Below, piece after piece: positions 7,660-14,800 of a stretch of 64,000 nucleotides of DNA. Each line of letters starts with the position of its first letter. The stretch's first letter is position 1. The position numbers were made by a program, and so were the translations under genes. This DNA is from Microbacterium aurugineum. Its GTDB lineage: Bacteria; Actinomycetota; Actinomycetes; Actinomycetales; Microbacteriaceae. Where the stretch lies: NCBI RefSeq assembly GCF_023101205.1, contig NZ_CP078078.1, positions 2,303,411 to 2,367,410 on the forward strand, in the 5' to 3' direction. A model generated the notes under the pieces. That model searched no databases. It was not told the DNA's origin and was given only the letters and a program-made list of their open reading frames with translations.

Positions 7660-8973
7660 TCAGCTCCCGAGGACTCGCTCCAGGTAACGGTTCCCGAACC
7701 GGCGCTCCGGGTCGAGGCGGTCACGCAACGCGACGAAGTCCTCGAAGCGCGGGTAGCGTTCGCGCAGCGTCTCTTCGGTCAGCGTGTGGAGTTTGCCCCA
7801 GTGCGGGCGACCGCCGAACTCGAGCATGATCTCCTCCACCGCGCCGAAGTACTCGGTCGGGTCGGCCCGCCAGTACCGGTGCACGGCGATGTACGCCGTC
7901 GCGCGCCCGTGCGCCGTCGACAGCCAGCGGTCGTCGCTGGCGGCGAAGCGCACCTCGATCGGGAACTCGATCCGCCACCCGCGTCGGGCGATGAGAGCAC
8001 GCACCGCCTCGAACGCCGGCACCACGTTCTCCGCGGGGAGCGCATACTCCATCTCGCGGAATCGCACGGTGCGACTCTGGATCAGCACTCGGTGCGAGAG
8101 CTCGGTGTACTCGCGATTCCCCGTGAGCCTGACCGCGAGCCGGCTGAACGGCGGGGTGATCGCGGGAACCGCTTGTCCCGCGGCACACACCATCCGATAC
8201 ACACCGTTGGACAGGAGCGTCTCGTCGATCCACCTCCCCACGACAGGGAGCGGCTGGCGCACGGTCGACTCAGGCAGGCGGGTCTGACGCTTGGTCAGGG
8301 CGACCTCGGTGTGGGGGAACCAGTAGAACTCGAAATGATCGGACGCCGCCACCCGCTCCTCGAGCGTCTCGAGCACGTCGTCGAGCGGAGCCGGTTCATC
8401 GATCGCATGCATCACGAAGGCCGGCACGCACTGGAGCGTGACTTCGACGATGATCCCGAGCGCGCCGAGGCCGAGCGCGACGGCCGGGAGCAGCTCACTC
8501 TCGCGCTCGTCATCGATGCGGAGGAACTCGCCGTCCGCCGTGACCATCGTGACTCCGACGACCTGGGTCGCGAGCCCGCCGAACCCGGCGCCGGTGCCGT
8601 GGGTCCCGGTCGAGATGGCACCCGCGATCGACTGTCGGTCGATGTCCCCCAAGTTCTCCATCGCGAGCCCGAAGGGTGCGAGCAAGCGCGGGATCCGATG
8701 CAGCCGGGTTCCTGCGAGAAGCGTCACCCGGCCGGTTGCGGCATCCGCGGAGACGAGTCCCTGCAGATCGTCGAGCTCGAGCAGGACTCCCGGCGCCACG
8801 GCGATGCCCGTGAAACTGTGTCCGGCGCCCACCGCCTTGATGCTGAGCCCCTGCTTCACCGCAGCCAGAACCGCCCGCTGCACGCCCTCCGGGCTGCGCG
8901 GACGCTCCACACGCACGGGCCGCACCGAGGCCGAGCGGCCCCAGTTCTGCCAGGATCCGCCGATTCTCGTCAC
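7660..8973 (-). CDS. FAD-linked D-arabinono-1,4-lactone oxidase family protein
   Basis: 437 residues. VAO/PCMH-type flavoprotein with an N-terminal FAD-binding domain (VGAGHSFTGIAVAPG near residue 50; AGAISTGTHGTGAGFGGLATQVVG near 120-143) and a C-terminal ALO domain ending in the diagnostic HWGKLH (about residue 395). The canonical N-terminal FAD-linking His position is at VGAGHSFT, so covalent flavin is possible. The family includes sugar-1,4-lactone oxidases and alditol oxidases; the substrate is undetermined. Its start overlaps the stop of the upstream alanine-racemase-fold gene (ATGA), and the two genes form a tight two-gene operon. Confidence 0.9.
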   Translation of the reverse strand: MTRIGGSWQNWGRSASVRPVRVERPRSPEGVQRAVLAAVKQGLSIKAVGAGHSFTGIAVAPGVLLELDDLQGLVSADAATGRVTLLAGTRLHRIPRLLAPFGLAMENLGDIDRQSIAGAISTGTHGTGAGFGGLATQVVGVTMVTADGEFLRIDDERESELLPAVALGLGALGIIVEVTLQCVPAFVMHAIDEPAPLDDVLETLEERVAASDHFEFYWFPHTEVALTKRQTRLPESTVRQPLPVVGRWIDETLLSNGVYRMVCAAGQAVPAITPPFSRLAVRLTGNREYTELSHRVLIQSRTVRFREMEYALPAENVVPAFEAVRALIARRGWRIEFPIEVRFAASDDRWLSTAHGRATAYIAVHRYWRADPTEYFGAVEEIMLEFGGRPHWGKLHTLTEETLRERYPRFEDFVALRDRLDPERRFGNRYLERVLGS

Positions 8974-10217
8974 AGGAACGCCTTTCCCTCGCCGCGATAG
9001 GTCGGCAACTCGTCGATGATCTCCTCACCCGACACCAGGTGGTATCCGTCGATGCGCTCCGCCGGCTCGCCGCTCTTGGCGTGACGGAACCAGACCCGAT
9101 CCCCCACTCCGAGTGACCTGGCGGCAGGACCCTGCAGCGGTGTCTGCACCTCACCCGCCGCTTCGCGGGAGAGCGTGTGGAGTCCCTGTGGCCAGACGGC
9201 TCGCGGCTGGCGCGAGGCGACGGCAGGCCCGGAGGCGATCCATCCGCCGCCGAGCACGGTGGCGATGTCCGGGGCCGGGCGTCGGACGACGTCGAACGCG
9301 AATCCGGAAGCCGGCGCGGGACGGAAGGAGCGGTAGCCGTCGAACAGGTGCCCTCCGAGCAGGCCGCTGCCGGCGCTCGCCTCGGTGAGGGACTCATCGC
9401 TCCCAGTGAACTCGAGCGAACCCGTCCCCCCGCCGTTGAGGATCTCCAGAGACGCGATCGCTCCGACCGCGGCCACGATGTCCGCCCGACGCTCCCGCAG
9501 TTCGTTGCGGGAGCGCGCCTGCACCATCCGGATAAGGGGCGCGTCGGGGCCGGCGTCGTCGCCCTGCCCGGCGATCTGCGCGTCGTACATCTGCAGTCCG
9601 ACCAGCCGGAAGCCCGGGCGCGCGACGACCTTTCGGGCGAAAGCGGCCACCTCTCCCGCCGAGAACAGAGCCGAGCGACGCACACCGATGTGTCCGAGGA
9701 GCGAGGAGCGCCACGAGGCGTCGACGTCGATCGCCACTCGGATCTCCGGACGGGATCCCGGTCCGGCGACACTGTCGATCACATCGAGGTGGACGAGGTC
9801 ATCGACCATCAGCGTGATGCGCTGCGCCGCCTGCTCGTCGGCGAAGAGCTTCTCCAGCCCCGCGCGGTCCACGGTCGGGTAGCCGAGCATGATGTCGTCA
9901 TGCGTCTCAGCGAGCCAGAGCGCCTCCTCGAGCGTGAACGCGAGGATGCCCCGGAACCCGGGGAGTTTCAGCACCGCATCGAGCACTGCACGCACACGCA
10001 CCGACTTCGACGCCACGCGGATCGGAAGTCCACCGGCGCGGACCAGGAGATCCATGGCGTTGTAGCGGAGCGCTTCCCGGTCGATCACCGCGACGGGCGC
10101 CGGCAGCTGGCCCGTCACGGCGGAGAGGCGCGGCCAATAGCGGGCCGGATCCTCCCATTCGGGGGCGACCGCGAGCGCGCCGGGGGCCGGGCTCAGTTCG
10201 TCGATGAGGTCGAGCAC
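8970..10217 (-). CDS. Alanine-racemase-fold PLP protein (amino acid deaminase/aldolase type)
   Basis: 415 residues. The N-terminal alanine racemase/D-threonine aldolase barrel carries the PLP lysine in LPIRVASKSVRVRAVLDA (about residue 71) and a phosphate-binding glycine stretch LEILNGGGTGSLEFTG (about residue 260). The C-terminal half resembles the D-serine dehydratase-like domain. It is usually annotated as amino acid deaminase/aldolase; true substrate unknown. Coupled by ATGA overlap to a sugar-lactone oxidase, an arrangement I recall as conserved among actinobacteria. GTG start with TAGGGT exactly six bases upstream implies a leaderless transcript. Confidence 0.85.
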   Translation of the reverse strand: MLDLIDELSPAPGALAVAPEWEDPARYWPRLSAVTGQLPAPVAVIDREALRYNAMDLLVRAGGLPIRVASKSVRVRAVLDAVLKLPGFRGILAFTLEEALWLAETHDDIMLGYPTVDRAGLEKLFADEQAAQRITLMVDDLVHLDVIDSVAGPGSRPEIRVAIDVDASWRSSLLGHIGVRRSALFSAGEVAAFARKVVARPGFRLVGLQMYDAQIAGQGDDAGPDAPLIRMVQARSRNELRERRADIVAAVGAIASLEILNGGGTGSLEFTGSDESLTEASAGSGLLGGHLFDGYRSFRPAPASGFAFDVVRRPAPDIATVLGGGWIASGPAVASRQPRAVWPQGLHTLSREAAGEVQTPLQGPAARSLGVGDRVWFRHAKSGEPAERIDGYHLVSGEEIIDELPTYRGEGKAFL

Positions 10218-10223
10218 TCCCCC

Positions 10224-10229
10224 ACCCTA
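10224..10229 (-). promoter_or_regulatory. Leaderless -10 box for the PLP protein/lactone oxidase operon
   Basis: TAGGGT on the minus strand, six bases before the GTG at 10217. Confidence 0.6.
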
Positions 10230-10303
10230 CGGCCTCCTCGTACTCCGGATCACCCCCGACGGCACCGGGTCGCATCCTCTGACCGGGCTAGGCTGACGAG
10301 CAG

Positions 10304-10376
10304 GCCCCCGTAGCCCAATGGCAGAGGCAGGCGACTTAAAATCGCTTCAGTCTGGGTTCGAGTCCCAGCGGGGGCA
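10304..10376 (+). tRNA. tRNA-Leu (anticodon UAA)
   Basis: 73 nt. Acceptor GCCCCCG pairs with CGGGGGC and the discriminator is A. The anticodon stem GGCGA/TCGCT encloses the loop CTTAAAA, which puts TAA at positions 34-36. The T arm is CTGGG-TTCGAGT-CCCAG. The CCA end is not encoded (ACC then GC follows). The variable region is only TCAGT, five bases, not the long class II arm expected of leucine tRNAs. UUA codons are very rare at this G+C content, so this is the counterpart of bldA in Streptomyces by codon, though not by shape. Confidence 0.92.
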
Positions 10377-10382
10377 CCGCTT

Positions 10383-11048
10383 TCAGTCCTGTGCGCGTGC
10401 GAGCTTCTTCCGCTCACCCGCCGCCTCACGTATCCGACGCACGACCAGCACGACGAGGGCGATCGCGATCGCCGTGTAGACGGCGTAGTCGAGATAGCCG
10501 AGATATTGCTCCAGCTGCTCGTGCTGTGTGCCCAGGGCCGCGCCGACCCCCAGGAGCAGCGTGTTCCAGAGCCCGCTGCCGATGATCGTGAAGAGGCTGA
10601 AGGTCACCAGGTTCATGCGAGCAGCACCGGCGGGGATCGAGATGAGGCTGCGCACGCCGGGCACCATGCGCCCGACCAGCACCGTCCACGCGCCGCTGCG
10701 CACGAACCACTCGGATCCGCGCTCCAGGTCCGAGCGGCTCACCAGACGCGTCGCCGCGAGCAGACGCACCGCCCGGTGCATCCCGATCGCTGCGCCGAGG
10801 CCGTAGAGCAGGAGCGCACCGATCCACGATGCCAGCGTGCTCCAGAAGATGAGCCAGCCCAGGTTCAGCTGTCCGCTCTGGCTCAGGTACCCCGCGAACG
10901 GAAGGATCACCTCGCTCGGGATCGGCGGGATCAGCACTTCGAGGAAGACCAGAAGGCCGACGCCGAAGTCGCCGAGAGCGATGAGCACATCGGCCGCGAA
11001 CCCGGTGAGGCCGGTGAAGCCGTGATCGGTGTCGATGGACAGAAGCAT
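10383..11048 (-). CDS. dedA: DedA family membrane protein
   Basis: 221 residues with about five hydrophobic segments. DedA/SNARE-associated Golgi (VTT) proteins act as flippases or transporters for lipid carriers such as undecaprenyl phosphate and phosphatidylethanolamine. Family motifs: LEVLIPPIPSEVILPFAGYL (about residues 38-57), YGLGAAIG near 90, and the FVRSGAWTVLVGRMVPGVRSLISIPAGAARM stretch with the conserved G-R-x-x-P-x-x-R (about 125-155). Start ATG at 11048, preceded by GGGAAGG about 11 bases upstream and overlapping the stop of a 6-residue upstream ORF (TGATG). A long structured 5' leader, read as a manganese riboswitch, precedes it. Confidence 0.92.
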   Translation of the reverse strand: MLLSIDTDHGFTGLTGFAADVLIALGDFGVGLLVFLEVLIPPIPSEVILPFAGYLSQSGQLNLGWLIFWSTLASWIGALLLYGLGAAIGMHRAVRLLAATRLVSRSDLERGSEWFVRSGAWTVLVGRMVPGVRSLISIPAGAARMNLVTFSLFTIIGSGLWNTLLLGVGAALGTQHEQLEQYLGYLDYAVYTAIAIALVVLVVRRIREAAGERKKLARAQD

Positions 11049-11068
11049 CAGTGGGCGAGCCTTCCCAT
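11048..11068 (-). CDS. Possible 6-residue leader peptide ORF before dedA
   Basis: ATG at 11068 has its own GAAGGG ribosome-binding site six bases upstream and reads MGRLAH before a TGA that overlaps the dedA ATG as TGATG. The site lies inside hairpin 11069-11095. It may couple riboswitch folding to dedA translation, or be accidental. A longer in-frame version starting further upstream also exists but would overlap the aptamer. Confidence 0.35.
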   Translation of the reverse strand: MGRLAH

Positions 11069-11095
11069 GGTGGTCCCTTCGTGGAGCAGACCACC
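11069..11095 (-). promoter_or_regulatory. Expression-platform hairpin before dedA
   Basis: A 7-bp stem, GGTGGTC with GACCACC on the minus strand, with a 13-base loop, contains GAAGGG in its loop/stem and ends at the ATG of the short upstream ORF. It could hide that ribosome-binding site, so I read it as part of the riboswitch expression platform. Confidence 0.45.
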
Positions 11096-11136
11096 GGGCA
11101 TCCCCACGTCGGAGAAGACGGCAGGGGTTTCTCGGC

Positions 11137-11250
11137 GGCCCGCGATGCGGGTGCCAAGGTCTCCTCCACCCTCGCGGGCCAGCGGGCCGGAGCACATTCT
11201 CGTGCTCGTAATGACGACGACGCTGCAGACGGGAGTACTCCCCTTCGCGG
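11137..11250 (-). promoter_or_regulatory. Manganese (yybP-ykoY) riboswitch aptamer, leader of dedA
   Basis: On the minus strand, P1 forms from CCGCGA (11250-11245) and TCGCGG (11145-11140). Immediately inside P1 on the 5' side is AAGGGGAGTA, and on the 3' side GGAGACCTT within GGGTG(13-base loop)CACCC; these are the two conserved internal-loop segments of the yybP-ykoY class. GCGTCGTCGTCATTACG lies between them, also typical of actinobacterial members as I recall them. A 6-bp hairpin GAGCAC/GTGCTC (11207-11190) fits the P2 region. TCGCGGGCC can alternatively pair with GGCCCGCGA (11180-11172), and the GGAGGAGAC loop with GTCTTCTCC (11119-11111), giving plausible switching partners. No covariance search was possible. 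Confidence 0.7.
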
Positions 11251-11255
11251 TGACG

Positions 11256-11261
11256 ACACTA
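11256..11261 (-). promoter_or_regulatory. -10 box for the dedA leader
   Basis: TAGTGT on the minus strand; start of transcription would fall about 11250, exactly where the riboswitch P1 helix begins. No clear -35. Confidence 0.5.
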
Positions 11262-11313
11262 TCGGAGCACGCCTGAGCAACGCCTCGGAAACGCACAGGT
11301 GCCGAGAAAACGA

Positions 11314-11349
11314 GGAACGGCCCCGGCGCTGAGCGCACGGGGCCGTTCC
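11314..11349 (-). terminator. Terminator after ndh
   Basis: Perfect 11-bp stem GGAACGGCCCC/GGGGCCGTTCC with a 14-base loop; on the minus strand it is followed by TCGTTTTCT. It lies 20 bases past the ndh stop and separates ndh from the dedA leader. Between it and the dedA -10 box I see nothing further. Confidence 0.85.
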
Positions 11350-11369
11350 GCAGACGCGAGAGCGCCCGA

Positions 11370-12899
11370 CTACTTCGCCGAAGCCTCGACGGGTTCAGCG
11401 GCCTTCTTCGCGGGAGCCTTCTTGGCGGGAGCCTTCTTGGTCGCCGGCTTCTTCGCCTCCGGCTCACCGTCGGCGTCGGAAACCTTGGCCGCAGACTTCT
11501 TGACGGGAGGCTCGGACTTCGCGGCCGGAGCCGTGTCCGCAGCCGGCGCCGCGGGAGCAGCCGGACGCGGGCGGGCGGCGAACTCCTCGAACACGTAACG
11601 CGGGTTCTGCACGGTCTCGAGGTTCACCAGGTCGCGGCCCAGCCACAGGTTGTTCCACCAGCCCCAGATCACGCGGAACTTGCGCTCCCACGTCGGCATC
11701 GCGAGGCCGTGGTAGCCACGGTGCGCGACCCAGGCCACGAAGCCCTTGAGGGCGATCTTGCCGGACTGGAAGACACCGTTGTAGAGGCCGAGGCCCGCGA
11801 CGGCGCCCAGGTTCTTGTGGAAGTACTCCTTGGGGTTCTCTCCGCGCAGGACGGCGACGAGGTTCTTGGCGAGGAGCTTCGCCTGACGGACCGCGTGCTG
11901 AGCGTTCGGCACGCAGAAGCCGCCGACTCCCCCGCCGGAGAGGTCGGGCACAGCGGACACGTCACCCGCGGCCCAGGCACCCTCGACGAAGGCCTCGGGG
12001 GTACCGACGCGCAGATCGGCGCGGGTCTGGATGCGACCGCGCTCCTCGACGGGAAGGTCTCCGCCCCGCACCACCGTCGGGTTGGCCATGACACCGGCGG
12101 TCCACACGATGACGTCGGTCGGGATGACCTCGCCCGTGGAGAGCTCGACGTTGCCGTCGATCGCCCCGGTGACCTGGGTGTCGAGGTGCACGTTGGCACC
12201 ACGCTTGGCGAGGTCCTTCAGCACCCACTCGCTGGTCTTCAGCGAGACCTCGGGCATGATGCGCCCCATGGCCTCGATGAGGTGGAAGTGCGTGTCCTCG
12301 AAGCTCAGCTGCGGGTACTTGCCGACGAGCGAGGAGGCGAGCGAGCGCAGCTCCGCGAACACCTCGATGCCGGCGAAACCGCCACCGACGACGACGACGG
12401 ACAGCAGGCGGTCGCGCTCCGGGCCGGCCGGCAGCGACGCCGCCTTGTCGAAGTTCGACATCACCTTGTCGCGGATCGCGACGGCTTCCTCGATCGTCTT
12501 CAGCCCGATCGCGTTGTCGGCGATCCCGGGAATCGGGAACGTGCGCGATACCGCTCCGGCGGTGACGACGATCTGGTCGTACGCGAACTCGTACGGCTCG
12601 CCCACGGGCGGCGTGATCGTCGCGACCTTCTGCGCGTGGTTGATGTTCGTCACCTTCGCGGTGAGGACGTGCGTGCGCTTGAGGTGACGACGGTGGGCGA
12701 CCACCGAGTGCCGCGCTTCGATCGAACCGGCGGCGACCTCGGGGAGGAACGGCTGGTAGGTCATGTACGGCAGCGGGTCGACCATCGTGACGTCGGCCTC
12801 ACCCTTGCGCAGGTGCTTCTCGAGCTTCCACGCAGTGTAGAAACCTGCGTACCCTCCGCCGACGATCAGAATCTTGGGCACAGTGCTGTTCTGAGGCAC
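11370..12899 (-). CDS. ndh: Type II NADH dehydrogenase (NDH-2) with a Lys/Ala-rich C-terminal tail
   Basis: About 509 residues. A non-pumping FAD enzyme passing electrons from NADH to menaquinone. FAD-binding motif ILIVGGGYAGFYTAWKLEKHL at the N-terminus; NAD(P)-binding SVVVVGGGFAGIEVFAELRSL near residue 165; a third dinucleotide-site signature WAAGDVSAVPD near 310; and a membrane-associating C-terminal helix region (PTWERKFRVIWGWWNNLWLGRDL). The last 70 or so residues are unusual: Pro/Ala-rich, then APAKKAPAKKA-type lysine repeats. The GTG at 12899 is chosen because GGAG lies ten bases upstream; GTG at 12881 would also keep the dinucleotide fold but lacks an RBS. It starts 7 bases after the protease gene's stop. 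Confidence 0.92.
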   Translation of the reverse strand: MPQNSTVPKILIVGGGYAGFYTAWKLEKHLRKGEADVTMVDPLPYMTYQPFLPEVAAGSIEARHSVVAHRRHLKRTHVLTAKVTNINHAQKVATITPPVGEPYEFAYDQIVVTAGAVSRTFPIPGIADNAIGLKTIEEAVAIRDKVMSNFDKAASLPAGPERDRLLSVVVVGGGFAGIEVFAELRSLASSLVGKYPQLSFEDTHFHLIEAMGRIMPEVSLKTSEWVLKDLAKRGANVHLDTQVTGAIDGNVELSTGEVIPTDVIVWTAGVMANPTVVRGGDLPVEERGRIQTRADLRVGTPEAFVEGAWAAGDVSAVPDLSGGGVGGFCVPNAQHAVRQAKLLAKNLVAVLRGENPKEYFHKNLGAVAGLGLYNGVFQSGKIALKGFVAWVAHRGYHGLAMPTWERKFRVIWGWWNNLWLGRDLVNLETVQNPRYVFEEFAARPRPAAPAAPAADTAPAAKSEPPVKKSAAKVSDADGEPEAKKPATKKAPAKKAPAKKAAEPVEASAK

Positions 12900-12906
12900 A
12901 GAAGAA

Positions 12907-14214
12907 CTACTCCTCGGAGTCGGGGATTTGGCGTACGGGAACGCGCGCCGATCGGATGCGCCGGGCAGCTGCGGTGACGCCAAGCGCTATCAGGATACCA
13001 GGGACCGTGAGCGCAATGAGCGGCAGGGTACCGTAACGCAACGAATCAGCGCTGGGAAGCAACGGTGAACCCGCCTCGCTGGGCGCGTCCGCGGCCGGGA
13101 GAGGCGGCACGGCGACCGGTGTGACGGACGCCTCGGGTTCCGGTTTCGCCTCCGCGCGGCGGAACCACCGGATCCATTCGGCGAGATCGCCCATCGGGTT
13201 CTCGGTCACCGGCGCGATGTCCGCGGAGATCGCCGCCGCCGCATCCACGAGCCCGTAGCCGTAGAGCGGATCCCGCGGCTTGACGGCATCCGGAACCGGG
13301 ATGGCGGTCTGGATGATGCGGTTGATCACGTCGATCGCCTTGATGTCGGGGTGCGCCGAACGGATCAGCGCTGCGACGCCGGCGACGATGGGGGCCGCGC
13401 CGCTCGTTCCGCGCCAGGGCTGGACCGTCCCGTCGGCCGAGACGCCGATCAAGCCCTCGCTGGGCGCCGAGATGCCAATCGTGATGCCCTGCGTGGAGGC
13501 CTCGACACTCGCCGTACCCGTCTGGTCCACCCCGCCGACCGTGAGCACACCGGGGATCGTGGCCGGGGCGCCGATGATGTTCGTCCCGCTCCCCCTGTTC
13601 CCCGCAGCGACGACCACGACGACGTCGTGCTCGAAGGCGTAGAGGAACGCATCGTCCCAGCTCTCGTCCCAATCCAGCGTGTTCGTCGTGAAGGAGAGGT
13701 TGATGATGTCGGCGCCGTTGTCGACGGCCCAGCGCATGCCCTTCGCGACCTGCTCCGTGAACGGGACGGCCGCCGCCGCACCGAAGCCCACCGAGATCGA
13801 CAGCAGGTTCGCCTCGGGCGCCACACCGATCATGCCGGTGCCGTCCGCCGCGCCGCGCCCCGCCGCGAGCGACGCCACCCAGGAGCCGTGGTTGCCGTCG
13901 ACCGCGCCCAGCGGTGTGCGTCCGTCCGGAGTTCCCGCGCCGGAAACGTCGGTCCCGCCCACCACGGCATCGCCGAACACCTGCGGCACCTTGCCGATGC
14001 CCGTGTCGATCACGGCGATCGTCACGCCCTCGCCCCGTGTGGTCTGCCAGGCCTCGCGGATCCGCGCTCCGTCGAGCCAGTACTCCGACGCACGCGTCGG
14101 GTCGGCCGGATCATCCGGGATCGGCGGCGGGGTCGCGGAGGCTCCGAGGAGCAGGACGGAGGCCGCGACCACCACGATGGCGGCAGCGCTGCGGAACGTC
14201 CGACGCACGGTCAT
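12907..14214 (-). CDS. Mycosin-like S8 subtilisin-family protease, membrane-anchored
   Basis: 435 residues. Signal peptide (about 1-27, AAAIVVVAASVLLLGASA), an S8 domain with catalytic D70 (VIDTG), H109 (GNHGSWVA) and S271 (RGTSGAAP) and the oxyanion N206 (AAGNRGSG), a Pro/Ala-rich linker (about 350-390), one transmembrane helix (about 397-420, LPLIALTVPGILIALGVTAAA) and a short basic cytoplasmic tail. This is the layout of MycP-type mycosins of type VII secretion systems. No ESX gene lies in the window. The S is in GTSGAAP, where most subtilisins have GTSMAAP. The start overlaps the DUF501 gene's stop (ATGA). Confidence 0.9.
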   Translation of the reverse strand: MTVRRTFRSAAAIVVVAASVLLLGASATPPPIPDDPADPTRASEYWLDGARIREAWQTTRGEGVTIAVIDTGIGKVPQVFGDAVVGGTDVSGAGTPDGRTPLGAVDGNHGSWVASLAAGRGAADGTGMIGVAPEANLLSISVGFGAAAAVPFTEQVAKGMRWAVDNGADIINLSFTTNTLDWDESWDDAFLYAFEHDVVVVVAAGNRGSGTNIIGAPATIPGVLTVGGVDQTGTASVEASTQGITIGISAPSEGLIGVSADGTVQPWRGTSGAAPIVAGVAALIRSAHPDIKAIDVINRIIQTAIPVPDAVKPRDPLYGYGLVDAAAAISADIAPVTENPMGDLAEWIRWFRRAEAKPEPEASVTPVAVPPLPAADAPSEAGSPLLPSADSLRYGTLPLIALTVPGILIALGVTAAARRIRSARVPVRQIPDSEE

Positions 14215-14753
14215 TCCGGGAGAGCCGCCTCTTCACGTGTGGCGGCGCCGGGGTCCTCACACCGGCAGACCGTCGGGGACCACGACGAGCGCGACAGCGC
14301 GGCGTCGCCGATGGGGTTCACTCCAGGGCCCGCCGCGAGAGCGTGTCCGGCGAGCGCATGGAGGCACTTCACGCGCGTCGGCATGCCTCCGGCGGAGATG
14401 CCGTCGATCTCGGGGACCTCTCCGAACCGCGTGCGGTCGCCGAGGTAGGCCTGATGGGCGGCGAGGTAGGCCGCGGCCACCTCCTCGTCGTCGACGAGCA
14501 GGGCGGCGAGCTCCGGCATCACCTGCGTGGCTTCGAGCGTCGACATGGCCGCGGTCGCTGCCGGGTGGGTCAGGTAATAGAAGGTCGGGAACGGAGTGCC
14601 GTCCGGAAGACGGGGGGTCGTGGCGACCACCGTCGGGTTGCCGCAGGCGCACCGGGCGGCGATGCCCACCACACCCCGAGCGGGACGGCCGAGCTGGGCC
14701 GATACGACGGCGAGTTCGGCGGGAGTGGGGGCGGGGAACGGCGGCGTGGTCAC
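14211..14753 (-). CDS. DUF501 domain-containing protein
   Basis: 180 residues matching the actinobacterial DUF501 family that lies next to ftsB and eno: VSAQLGRPARGVVGIAARCACGNPTVVATTPRLPDGTPFPTFYYLTHPAATAAMSTLEA and later GISAGGMPTRVKCLHALAGHALAAGPGVNPIGD. The pairs Cys-Ala-Cys (residues about 35-37) and C-x-x-L-H-x-x-x-x-H (near 130) could bind metal; this is inference. Enzymatic role unknown. GTG start with TACGCT six bases upstream suggests its own leaderless promoter inside the eno-ftsB cluster. Confidence 0.88.
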   Translation of the reverse strand: MTTPPFPAPTPAELAVVSAQLGRPARGVVGIAARCACGNPTVVATTPRLPDGTPFPTFYYLTHPAATAAMSTLEATQVMPELAALLVDDEEVAAAYLAAHQAYLGDRTRFGEVPEIDGISAGGMPTRVKCLHALAGHALAAGPGVNPIGDAALSRSSWSPTVCRCEDPGAATREEAALPE

Positions 14754-14759
14754 CTCTCC

Positions 14760-14765
14760 AGCGTA
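14760..14765 (-). promoter_or_regulatory. Leaderless -10 box for DUF501-protease-ndh
   Basis: TACGCT on the minus strand, six bases before the GTG at 14753. Confidence 0.55.
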
Positions 14766-14800
14766 CGGGAGCCGCCCGAGAAGATGCTCGACGCGACCCC

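Noticed and set aside
10304..10376. tRNA as a degenerate or pseudo-tRNA because of the short variable arm
   Set aside because: All four stems pair perfectly and the conserved T-loop is intact, so it is kept as a functional tRNA with an odd variable loop.
11051..11332. A 93-codon plus-strand frame in the 320-base gap upstream of dedA
   Set aside because: It runs through the riboswitch in antisense and has no RBS or domain; the gap is explained by leader, promoter and terminator.
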